64,000 nt of DNA from Amorphochlora amoebiformis. Lineage: Eukaryota > Cercozoa > Chlorarachniophyceae. A model generated the notes under the pieces. It did not search any database. It was not told the origin of the DNA and saw only the letters and a program-made list of their open reading frames with translations. The DNA lies in NCBI GenBank assembly GCA_054601695.1, contig BAAHQB010000461.1, positions 1 to 64,000 of the forward strand. The letters are read 5' to 3'. Made by a program: the position numbers and the translations under genes. Below, piece after piece: positions 1 through 64,000 of the stretch. The stretch's first letter is position 1; every line of letters begins with the position of its first letter.

Positions 1-33
<33 letters not shown>

Positions 34-79
34 GTGTATATTGATATGTACATTGATATATCTATATATATATACATTG

Positions 80-159
<80 letters not shown>

Positions 160-228
160 CTTACGGATATATATATATATATATTATATCTATATATATA
201 TATATTATATTATAAACTATATATAGAA

Positions 229-301
<73 letters not shown>

Positions 302-355
302 TATATATATATATTATATTTATAAATTATATATAGGTAGACATACATATCCGTA

Positions 356-411
<56 letters not shown>

Positions 412-428
412 TAATATATATATATATG

Positions 429-492
<64 letters not shown>

Positions 493-647
493 CATATGTA
501 TACACATATAAGCTAATATATTCATATGTAACGCATACATTATGCATGTCCACATACACGTAAGTATATTAATAGATTCGGGTTTGTCATGCAGAGGGAG
601 GGTAATTCATTTACTTATCTACTCGGATTCAATGCCTAGGGTATTTC

Positions 648-693
<46 letters not shown>

Positions 694-736
694 TATAAAC
701 ACTTATATATAAATACATATGGATGTATTGTATATA

Positions 737-785
<49 letters not shown>

Positions 786-1035
786 CATATACATATATAT
801 GTATGTATGTATATTTGTATATTTATATATTTATATATATAAATATATTATTATTATTATTTTATGATTTTATACAAGTATTATTATATATAATTATTGT
901 CATATTACTGTTACAACTATTATTATTCGTATAATTAGTATCACCAATAGTTGTTATTTTACTATTGCTAAATAATACATATATATATATATTATTTTTT
1001 CATTTATTTATTTGTTTATTCATGTATTTATATAT

Positions 1036-1070
<35 letters not shown>

Positions 1071-1116
1071 ATACATATATATATATATATATATATAACA
1101 ATAGTAATAATAATAC

Positions 1117-1150
<34 letters not shown>

Positions 1151-1187
1151 GTATATTATTTGTTTATTTATAATTATTTATTTATAT

Positions 1188-1236
<49 letters not shown>

Positions 1237-1301
1237 TATATATATACAGGTGTGTGTGTGTGTATTTTGTATAAGCAATGTAGATACATACTTACGTTTA
1301 G
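1..1301. repeat. TA arrays with short unique islands; no gene seen
   Basis: Mostly TA arrays with GTAT and ATT-rich degenerate sequence. A short unique island at 575-645 has no frame or splice signals I trust. The stretch may be the intron of the gene whose later exons follow. Confidence 0.8.
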
Positions 1302-1397
1302 TTCAGATTATGTACAATATGTGTACCACAGATCGAGAGTTTAGTGTCGAGTATATACAACCTTTCTTCAAGCCCATACCAAGAGATAAAATTAAGG
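1302..1397 (+). CDS. Candidate internal exon, unidentified gene
   Basis: A non-repetitive stretch opens after a TTTAG acceptor and closes at a GG|GTAATA donor. It is read with two leading bases and one trailing base. The frame is free of stops and is not Tyr/Ile-rich; it includes MYNMCTTDREFSVEYIQPFF followed by KPIPRDKIK. The composition looks coding and contrasts with the TA flanks. I do not recognise the family. It could be an upstream exon of the gene whose last exon ends at 4019, but the connecting exon is not visible. Confidence 0.45.
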
Positions 1398-2725
<1,328 letters not shown>

Positions 2726-2832
2726 AGAGAATCTGTTAGTGCAAGGGATCTGGAGATATTTTTGGAGATGTGGCTGCAGGTTGTACATACGTAAATTGTA
2801 CATATAAACAAATATATTTTAAATAAAATATC

Positions 2833-2872
<40 letters not shown>

Positions 2873-3134
2873 TATACAGTTATGTACATAAATATACATT
2901 ATATGTACATATATATAATATGTTGTACATGTATTATGTTCATTATTTCTTTTAGCCACATGATGAAACGTACATTTGTACTGTACATGTTACACATATA
3001 CTATATATTTTTTGTTTTGATAATTTGAGTGTTTGGTATGTATAGGAAACTAGAAAGCGAGATAGAATTTCTGGGGAATTTTCTCGAGAAAGCGAACAAA
3101 TCGCGCAATTCCAAGCAGGAGGCAGGGAGAGGGG

Positions 3135-3170
<36 letters not shown>

Positions 3171-3253
3171 TATATATATATAGAGAGAGAGAGACATATT
3201 GTATACTTGTATGTATGTATGTATGTTTTATGTGTACTTCTGTACACACGCAT

Positions 3254-3293
<40 letters not shown>

Positions 3294-3609
3294 TATATGT
3301 ATTTATCTATGTACATGCATTTTTGTATATATAGGTATATATGTATTTATCTATGTACATGCATACATGTATATATATGTATATACTTGTATGTCTGTAT
3401 ATACTATGTATATTTCTGTACACACGCATATATAATATATGTATATATATATATATATATATATGCATATTTATATATATATATATATATATGTGTGTAT
3501 ATATTTGTATGTATTATATGTATATATGTATTTATCTATGTACATGCATATATGTATATATATGTATATACTTGTAGTCTGTATATACTATGTATATTTC
3601 TATACACGC

Positions 3610-3654
<45 letters not shown>

Positions 3655-3800
3655 GTATATATATGCATATTTATATATATATATGTGTGTATAAATTTGT
3701 ATGTATTATATGTATGTATGTATTTATCTATGTACATGCTTATGTGTATATATACATGTATATATATATGTACATATATACATATACACATATATATATT

Positions 3801-3845
<45 letters not shown>

Positions 3846-4019
3846 ATATACATACAGTATTAATTGGACATGCAATCAGGTATTTTCCGTCTCTTCAAGG
3901 GCGTTCGGTCTGTATCCGTCGTTCGTGAGTACTGTAAGGCAATGACAGGAACGACCGGCCACATGGCGAGGGTTATTGAGACTAACGAGGAGGCTTTGCG
4001 CGTTCTTTTCTCCCAGTAA
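2726..4019 (+). CDS. Probable last exons of an unidentified plus-strand gene
   Basis: Three candidate exons agree in phase: 2726-2779 (weak), 3046-3134 and 3880-4019. The middle exon encodes a charged helix ([19 protein letters not shown]) between a TATAG acceptor and a GG|GTGATA donor. The terminal exon starts after AATCAG and reads [18 protein letters not shown], then a segment ending [11 protein letters not shown] and a TAA at 4017-4019. The phase of the middle exon (one trailing base) fits the two leading bases of the terminal exon. No domain is recognised. The gene would end about 3 kb upstream of MAD1 on the same strand. The first of the three exons could be spurious. Confidence 0.4.
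3190..3770. repeat. Degenerate tandem repeat with GTATTTATCTATGTACATGC units
   Basis: The core GTATTTATCTATGTACATGC recurs near 3299, 3341, 3529 and 3719. A companion segment (ACTATGTATATTTCTGTACAC, with variants) recurs after each of the later copies. This is a minisatellite-like higher-order repeat within the candidate intron 3135-3879, more complex than plain TA slippage. Confidence 0.7.
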
Positions 4020-4511
4020 GCTCGATACAATTTAGACAATTACAAGTAAATTTTACGGTCATGAGTCAAGATCGATATGAAAGTTAGCGCTGATCTAGTG
4101 ATATACTAGATATAGCCTAGTAGCATATAGAATAAGTTACTACTTGAGTTACTCTATCTATTCAACTCTTCCGCGAATAGCTTAGATCTAGCTGTTAGCC
4201 ACTCAGCGCTCGCGGGATATAGTCTAGATAGTGCGTAGACTGGCTGACGCGTCAATTGCAACGTACCGTAGCCTCGATCCAAATTAGGGTATTCATGATA
4301 TATATATCTGAAACAAAAGTTCATTTCTGGGCTACCCCATTGGTGCAACAGGTTGAAAGATAAAAATTCTTGCAAGTGTAAACGAATTCATATAATATAC
4401 TTTTGCAATCGTAATAATACTATCTAGACTATACATGTATACATATGTGCATGTTCGATTAATATATATATATATGTATATATCAAAACAGACTCATATA
4501 TGTATATATAC

Positions 4512-4559
<48 letters not shown>

Positions 4560-4575
4560 ATATATTTACACACGC

Positions 4576-4606
<31 letters not shown>

Positions 4607-4685
4607 CACACAATATTTTAATTCTATGTATAATATTATAAATAAAAACAGCTGTATATATATATATATATATCTATTTGCTGTC

Positions 4686-4730
<45 letters not shown>

Positions 4731-4937
4731 ATATGATGTACCTTTATATGTATATATATATATATATATATAATATGTATATTCTATCTATCTACCTATC
4801 TCCCTATATATATATGTATAATATATATATATATATATATGTATATATATGTATGTATGTATATTCTACCGTGTTGTGTCACCTTAGCTATAGGCTAAGA
4901 TGGAGCCACCTAAGGTGGAGCCCAATATTTTATATAT

Positions 4938-4991
<54 letters not shown>

Positions 4992-5085
4992 TTACATATA
5001 TATATGTGCGTAATTTACATATTATATAAATTGTATATATATATATATGTATATGCTATATATATATACAGTATATATATTATAC

Positions 5086-5145
<60 letters not shown>

Positions 5146-5202
5146 ATGGCGCAACTTAAACCCTTTTTACATGTATATACAATATAATATATATGTATAT
5201 AT

Positions 5203-5240
<38 letters not shown>

Positions 5241-5373
5241 GAGTGCATTTACTACAGCTGTACGTGTACTATTAGTTCTATGTAGATGTTTACATGTCCG
5301 CACATATATCATAGCTTGCATACCATAACAGAGTATAATGTAAATTACAGTCGTACGTGCATACACACACACG

Positions 5374-5429
<56 letters not shown>

Positions 5430-5522
5430 TATATATGTAGTGTTTTTGTATATATATATATATACATATATATATGCATTATTTACACATTTATACGTAT
5501 TTTGGATCTAAAACTACACAAT

Positions 5523-5559
<37 letters not shown>

Positions 5560-5565
5560 CATATT

Positions 5566-5600
<35 letters not shown>

Positions 5601-5840
5601 GTACACAGATAAAAAATATTAATGTACGCGTACGTGTATATATATATATATATATATAGATATATTACATATATATATATATATATATATAGTATAAATA
5701 CATTTATTATATATATATATATATATATATGACATACACATATGTATTATATTTAGGGAAGAAAGGGGTTGAGAGTGAGAGAGTTGAGGTAGGATATGTA
5801 AATATATATATTTATATAATATGTACAGACACACACACAC

Positions 5841-5895
<55 letters not shown>

Positions 5896-6172
5896 GTGAG
5901 TTTGCATGTGAGACAGGAAAGGAGGGAGAAGGGAAGAAGGAAAAAGAGACAAAAAAGATAAGGAAGTAGAAGAAAAGAGCGGAGATAGGAACATGGATAT
6001 ATTATATATATATGTATATATATATATATATATATGTGTATGTATGTATATATATTGCGTTAGTGCAGCAGTCCGGTCCGGCCCACCGGTTATATACTAG
6101 TCTCTAACCGTAGTCTAACTTCTGTAGTTGACTAGCCGTAGTTTCCGCGTTAGCCACATATGCCGTAATATT

Positions 6173-6212
<40 letters not shown>

Positions 6213-6294
6213 TGTATATATTACGTATATATATATATGATATATATATATATATATATTATATATACATATATAATATATATATATATATATT

Positions 6295-6363
<69 letters not shown>

Positions 6364-6368
6364 TATAT

Positions 6369-6408
<40 letters not shown>

Positions 6409-6410
6409 AA
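4020..6410. other. Spacer between unidentified gene and MAD1
   Basis: 4020-4430 is unique sequence rich in CTAG-like words without a convincing frame. 4430-6050 is mainly TA arrays, with a purine-rich GGGAGAAGGGAAGAAGG-type tract at 5895-5995. 6055-6175 is a short GC-richer unique island. No gene or RNA is recognised. The MAD1 promoter probably lies between the last TA array and 7030. Confidence 0.55.
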
Positions 6411-6490
6411 TTCACCCTCAAAATCCGCTCTCGTACCCTCAACTGCGCCCTAAAAACAGGGGCACCCATCGGATCTAGACCCGAAAAAAT
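6411..6490 (+). repeat. Left arm of an inverted repeat flanking MAD1 exon 1
   Basis: This arm contains ACCCTCAAAATCCGC, a run around AAAAACAGGGG, and GGATCTAGACCC. The reverse complement of 7390-7471 contains the same blocks in the same order with roughly four-fifths identity by eye. The arms are about 1 kb apart and enclose the first MAD1 exon. They look like terminal inverted repeats of a small transposon or a large imperfect palindrome. Confidence 0.6.
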
Positions 6491-7029
6491 GCAGTCACTA
6501 GTACTGATATCCCTAGTTCCAAAGCTGAGGATCCATGGAGATGATTTTGGACGACGGGAATAAGCGGAATCAGACACAGCCATCAGGGTGATTTGTGTGG
6601 ACCTTCTTGCAGCCTCCATTCTTGTGCGACTGCACAGCCTGGCGATGGAAAATTTAAGATCAAGCCAAAAATCAAACTCGATTCGAATTTTGAAATTTAC
6701 TTGACCTCCCTCACTTTTAGCAGCTTCCTTAGGTCTAACCGTTTGTAGGGCCCATAAACTCAGGCCAACCCCTTCTTACCACTCAAATGAGAAGGGCAAC
6801 TAAGGGGAAGTACATATGGGCTTCCCCCGGACATTAAGTTGAAGTTTTATAATGTGTATACCTATTGAATCTTGTTCTGTCAAAAATCTGTCGTCCTCGA
6901 ACCATAGAAAATGCCAAATTGCATTTCCATGATCCCGCCCTTTTCAGCGGCCATTAATCGCCACAAGCCGAAGTTTTAAATCAACAATTCAAGTCGTAAA
7001 TTGGGACAGCCCCGGGACAGAGGCGAAGC

Positions 7030-25441
<18,412 letters not shown>

Positions 25442-25833
25442 ACCTAATTAGCCATTATGACCCTTACTTACTTGCTTTTTGATCAGTTGAAGTGGTCTAC
25501 TCGACTCTGACAGCAACGGTTTTCTATCTATTAGTTCAGTCGATACTATACGGCGTACTATAACTACGAACTCGTATAAATGAGTGACTAGTCCGTTGTC
25601 ATTAAATAAATTACTAGTAGTTTAGTATTTATCATGATGATTGGTCCGATCAGGATACAAAAGACGTAGAGCCTAATACTAGTAATTTACTAGTTAAGAG
25701 TTAATCATTACGGTGCTCTACTCTAGCTACTAGATCTTGAGATGCTAGAGGTGTATGCACTGCTATGCTATGTATGCGATGGTCTAGATGGCATGCTTAC
25801 ACACACACACACATATATCTAGTATGTATAATA

Positions 25834-25887
<54 letters not shown>

Positions 25888-25931
25888 ATGTATATATATA
25901 TATATACATATATATATCAGTATATACATAC

Positions 25932-25976
<45 letters not shown>

Positions 25977-26430
25977 TAAACACGTCACATACGTACGTAC
26001 GTACTGGACAGTACGTGCGCATGTACTACAGTTGTACATATGTCTATATATATATATATATAGTATGTATACTAGATATACTAGCGACTAGTACGTACAT
26101 ACAGGTAAAATTCGGCTTACGCATAGTCTAGATAGTACAGTATACGTATCATAATTGAAGTTGTACTCATCTACAAACTTTCCACTACATTTAAAGTAGT
26201 ATATTTCTATAGCAGCAAATGTTGCACTTAGGTATAGGCAGGACGTACGTACGTACGTATATATGGCACATTTCACTATGATTTGTCCTACGCATATACC
26301 GGTGGTATACGTACACTTACTATGCCATTATTGTAAACTTATACGTATGCATACGCATGCAGCCATAATAATTGTACCTAGCCTTAGTAACCATATTATA
26401 TGTTATTAACTATTACACACACATATATAT
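25442..26430. other. Spacer between MAD1 and the retrotransposon
   Basis: Largely unique sequence rich in CTAG, ACTAGT and TACGTACG words, plus TA arrays at 25840-26060. I see no convincing gene or RNA. Confidence 0.6.
25605..25610 (+). promoter_or_regulatory. Possible MAD1 polyadenylation signal AATAAA
   Basis: An AATAAA lies about 165 bp after the MAD1 stop in otherwise unique sequence. Its position fits a 3' UTR, but nothing else supports it. Confidence 0.3.
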
Positions 26431-26595
26431 TTATCGGCACTCCACTGCCTGCTTCGCAGTACGTGTCGTTTCGATAATTAACGCTTCGCGTCGTATCAGC
26501 TTTACCTTATTGTGATGATACAATCTCTGATAAATTGCCGACATAATATTAATAATTCGCAAGAAAATATATGTGCCGCCTAGATCTCTGACGCC
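26431..26595 (+). repeat. DIRS left inverted terminal repeat
   Basis: 26431-26505 is unique to the left end and is matched in inverted form by the ICR. 26506-26595 is matched in inverted form by 30920-31009 with about one difference seen (GACGCC versus GGCATC). The left end starts TTATCGGCACTCCACTGCC. Confidence 0.92.
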
Positions 26596-26615
26596 GGCAA
26601 CTGGTTCGCGGTCGC

Positions 26616-27344
26616 ATGGACGAGAAGCTTCTGCACCCACTCGACGAGCTCCTGAACGTTGTCCAGACCGAAGTAGACGAAAAACTTGGAAATAAAGAAC
26701 TCCGTTCACTCCGTATCCCGACCGCAGAGGATTTTCGTACGCTCGATCCTGAGCAATTCAAACTTCTCAAAGAAAAACTCCTCTTGTATTCTACGCTACC
26801 AAAGGCACCGACCACCGGAGCGTACGAAGTCCTCGCCTCCCGGCTCCGACCGAAGGCATTCAAAGAACAATTCGAGGACACTTGGACAACGGCGAACCTA
26901 ACTTACGCAGCTGTTGCCTCCCTTTTCGCCCAGATCCACAAGCTACAAAACGACCAAAAGCTACCTGCCGGTTCTGACCTACTGCTACACGCGTCCTACG
27001 CCCTCCTGTGCGCTTCCCACACCCAAGCCCGGTCCCTCCAACATTACCGATATCAGCTCCACCGCACGGTCGTCCGAACTACACCGCGTCCTGGATCCGG
27101 TCGCACCCCTCTCGCCACACCTGCCCAAGGACGAGAGCTGCTCGACACAGCCAAGACACAGGATCAGCTCGCGCGCCAGCTCCAACACCGAGGCGGCAAC
27201 CGAAGTCGCGGCCGCGGCCGTAGCTACCGCGGACGTGGACGCCGCCCCTACCGTCCCGGCGCACGACCATACCACCGGCCATCGTGGCGATCCAACAACC
27301 AACAACGCAACCCAACTCACGGGCCAAATTCTCAGACGTCTTGA
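26616..27344 (+). CDS. DIRS Gag-like protein
   Basis: 242 residues starting 21 bp inside the left repeat. The N-terminal two thirds are helical and charged (ELLNVVQTEVDEKLGNKELR), with no family motif I can name. The C-terminus is an Arg/Gly-rich tail (RSRGRGRSYRGRGRRPYRPG), typical of nucleic-acid-binding Gag ends and used in place of a CCHC knuckle, which is absent. Its last 60 bp overlap the RT frame. It is inferred to package element RNA. The start is chosen as the first Met after the repeat. Confidence 0.8.
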   Translation: MDEKLLHPLDELLNVVQTEVDEKLGNKELRSLRIPTAEDFRTLDPEQFKLLKEKLLLYSTLPKAPTTGAYEVLASRLRPKAFKEQFEDTWTTANLTYAAVASLFAQIHKLQNDQKLPAGSDLLLHASYALLCASHTQARSLQHYRYQLHRTVVRTTPRPGSGRTPLATPAQGRELLDTAKTQDQLARQLQHRGGNRSRGRGRSYRGRGRRPYRPGARPYHRPSWRSNNQQRNPTHGPNSQTS

Positions 27345-29202
27345 ACCGTTCATCCGGCCTCACACGTGCCACACATTCCGGCACCTACAGAATTCCCTTC
27401 GGCAACCTGCCCCCGCTCATGACGCCCACGGAAGCCACACAACGCGGGCTCACCTCTCCCCCACACCCCCAACTAATCGCCAAGATGGACGAGCTTGTGC
27501 GACGGGGCATGGCCCGGGTCATCACGGACGACTCTCTGGGATACTACTCGATCTCATTCGTAAAAGAAAAACGACAGAAGGGAAGATGGCGCCTCCTGAA
27601 CGACCTCCGCAACCTCAACCGTTACGTCGTCCCCCACAGGACCAAGCTACACGGCCTATCCTCCGCCAACCGTCTGATCACCCCCATGGCCAGGATGATC
27701 ACACTCGACGTCACGGACGGATACTACAACGTGCGTGTACACCCCCAACACCGTCGATATTTCCGATTCATCGTTGGTCCCACCTGTTATGAACTTATGG
27801 TACTCCCCCAGGGTTTCCGGGACTCACAAAGGGCGTTCGTAGCGTGGATGCGACCCCACATGGAAACCCTCCGACAGGTACACCCCACGTGCACGTTCTT
27901 CGACTATGTCGACGACATTCACATCTGCCTCTCCCGCAATTTCCAGGCAGCCCGTGCCCAGGTCCGCTCCATTCTACAGACAATACGAGCCACCAAGCTC
28001 CCCATCAACCTTCTCAAATGCAATCTCACCCCCCTACACGAAGTCACTTATCTCGGTTTCCTTCTCAATTCTCGCTCGATGACGGTAAAAGTTCCGACAG
28101 CCAAGGCCAGGGCGATCGAAAAACAAATCAAAAAGACCCTACGCAACCACTGGCGCGGCACTCTCAAGGTACGTCATCTGGCCACCACCATCGGCCAGCT
28201 TCTCGCGCTCAAACCGGTATACCCCCAGGCACGTCTGTACCTCCGGAGGCTCCAGATTCGTCAAACACAGGCCCTTCGGGGCAGCTCATGGCGCCTCGAC
28301 CCATATATGACTCTCGACCTACAGTGCATCACCGAGCTACAGTGGTGGCTGGACCGCCTGCGGTGCTCCCGTCGACAACCCCTCCGCCCCCCAATCACCC
28401 ACACCCTCACAGTCCTCGCAACCGACGCCTCGCGGATCGCTCTCGCGGCCGCCCTCATCTCCCACCCCGACGTGCCCACATACACCCGGACCACCACACA
28501 TCGGGAACGCCGGGCACCAATACACCTCGCGGAGCTGAAGGCAGCCAAGGAAGGTACCCTACACTTCCGAAAACTGGTACGAGGTACACATTTGAATATA
28601 CGCACCGATTCCATACACGTAGTCGCGGCGATCAACCAATGGGGCACAAAAGACGCACGGGCCATACCACACTTACAGACCTTATTTCAATGGGCAGACA
28701 CAACAAACACGACACTCACGGCCACTTACATCAACACACGAGCGAACACCCTTGCGGACCGCCTCTCACGCAACATCACTCTCACCCAAGCCGAACTAGC
28801 CGAGATGCGACTTCTCCTCCATTCCATCCGGGTCACCAGACATCACACCTTACACTGGGTGTGCACCAGGGGGGGCATCAGCAACCTACTCTCACGCCTA
28901 CGCACACGCCCGATCGACATCAACACTCAGCGCCGGCCCCAACGACGATCGGCGCCCCCACCACGGACCCTACACCCAAAGAACAAACGAACCTTATTTG
29001 CCTTTCCCCAACCCAATCAGGTCGATCATCTTCTCCGCCTGGCCCAATCCTCGGCGAACGACATAATCGCCCTCCTTCCCCTCTGGCCAGCTGCCCCATG
29101 GTTCAACAAGGCCGCGCAACTATCGGTCAGCCTCCCACACCTCCTATCCCCGGGTGCCATCACCCCTTCACACCAATATGCTCCCTCACGCCCGAACTGG
29201 GA

Positions 29203-30759
<1,557 letters not shown>

Positions 30760-30772
<13 letters not shown>

Positions 30773-30885
30773 GGTAAAGCTGATACGACGCGAAGCGTTA
30801 ATTATCGAAACGACACGTACTGCGAAGCAGGCAGTGGAGTGCCGATAATAGTAAGCGTAGCATAGTAATCAGCGATAGCTTATTG
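30760..30885 (+). repeat. DIRS internal complementary region
   Basis: Reverse complement of the left-end unique segment (26431-26505) directly followed by the reverse complement of the right-end unique segment (31010-31039), with short shared flanks (CACAATAAG and CTTATTG). It therefore encodes the junction of the two element ends, as expected for the template used to complete the circular copy. Confidence 0.93.
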
Positions 30886-30919
30886 TCCCGCCCATTTCCC
30901 GCCCGAAACTTATTGTTTT

Positions 30920-31039
30920 GGCATCAGAGATCTAGGCGGCACATATATTTTCTTGCGAATTATTAATATTATGTCGGCAATTTATCAGAGATTGTATCAT
31001 CACAATAAGCTATCGCTGATTACTATGCTACGCTTACTA
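30920..31039 (+). repeat. DIRS right inverted terminal repeat
   Basis: 30920-31009 is the inverted copy of 26506-26595. 31010-31039 (CTATCGCTGATTACTATGCT...) is unique to the right end and is copied in inverted form in the ICR. The element ends ...CGCTTACTA, followed by host TA/CA sequence. Confidence 0.92.
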
Positions 31040-31603
31040 ATATACACACACATACACATATACACACATATACACATTGTATATGTATATGTTGTATGTA
31101 TATGTGTATATATAATACACGTATACGTACGTATACGTACGTAACCTATCTAGTTTACCAATTACGTCTAGTACGTATACTTACGTACATACGTACGAAT
31201 GTATTATGACGTCTGGTACGTACTCTTACGTACATACGTACGTATGTATTCTTTTAGTCGTGTATACGTATACGTATACATGCATTAGTACTCGTACGTG
31301 ACATTGTTTTCGTCTGCTCTATATACTACTACTTACTATACATATTCTGCATCCGAAGTCAGATCGAGATCATGCTAGTCATGGGACGTCATATCGAACG
31401 CATGCACGTTACGCAGTGGTATTTAAAATGAACTTATTGACATTGCCAATGATTGATTAGACCGCGCGGTAGAACTGAGTACTATATGGTAGTGGATATC
31501 AATATGAAAGCCTAAGTTCTCAATGATTCAATTACTATTTTGATCCCTTTGCAAGATGAGTTCTCGGCATAGCTGTGAATGGATAATTTGTAGCTCGTGG
31601 GCC
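31040..31603. other. Spacer between retrotransposon and PARP gene 3' end
   Basis: Starts with CA/TA repeats, then palindromic CGTATACGTACGTATACGTACG-like words (31118-31270), then unique sequence to the PARP stop. No gene is seen. The last part should hold the PARP 3' UTR on the minus strand. Confidence 0.6.

Positions 31604-64000
<32,397 letters not shown>

Noticed and set aside
4154-4375. Minus-strand frame of 73 codons in the spacer
   Set aside because: No motif, no splice context and mixed composition. Probably random.

Overview
The window looks like nuclear DNA of a eukaryote with spliceosomal introns, TTAGGG-type telomere motifs inside introns, and very large (TA)n microsatellites in nearly every intron and spacer. 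I cannot name the species. MAD1 and a WGR-type PARP with animal/fungus-like motifs, together with TTAGGG repeats, suggest an opisthokont-like or other TTAGGG-bearing protist, but this is inference. Coding information is cut into exons of about 20-100 nt, so long open frames are misleading: most long frames are TA-repeat translations (poly-Tyr/Ile) or the retrotransposon.

Layout. 1-4019: TA arrays with probable 3' exons of an unidentified plus-strand gene, ending at a stop at 4017-4019. 4020-7029: spacer. 7030-25441 (+): a MAD1 spindle-checkpoint gene in about 33 exons. It has a basic N-terminus, a long coiled coil, a Mad2-interaction motif, an RLK motif and the MAD1 C-terminal domain. 25442-31603: spacer between convergent genes, containing a near-complete DIRS-type tyrosine-recombinase retrotransposon (26431-31039). 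The element has split inverted terminal repeats, an internal complementary region, Gag, RT-RNase H and a recombinase that appears to carry its own TA-filled GT-AG intron. 31604-64000 (-): one giant gene of at least about 90 exons that runs off the right edge. It encodes ankyrin repeats, then a WGR domain, a PARP helical domain interrupted by a long coiled coil, and an ADP-ribosyltransferase domain with H-Y-E residues. A decayed LINE 3' end lies in one of its introns.

Introns also hold interstitial telomere-like blocks, four copies of a tRNA-headed short repeat whose ends read TTGTTA...TAACAA and abut TA arrays, minisatellites, and partial copies of exon starts or ends next to TA arrays. Several splice donors are GC rather than GT. 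The two main host genes are functionally independent: a mitotic checkpoint scaffold and a nuclear ADP-ribose signalling enzyme. Their linkage is convergent, not an operon.

Exon boundaries were placed by hand from GT/GC-AG signals, matching intron phases and family similarity. From 55883 down to 31604, 78 consecutive exons keep one open frame. Individual exon ends can be off by a codon or more.
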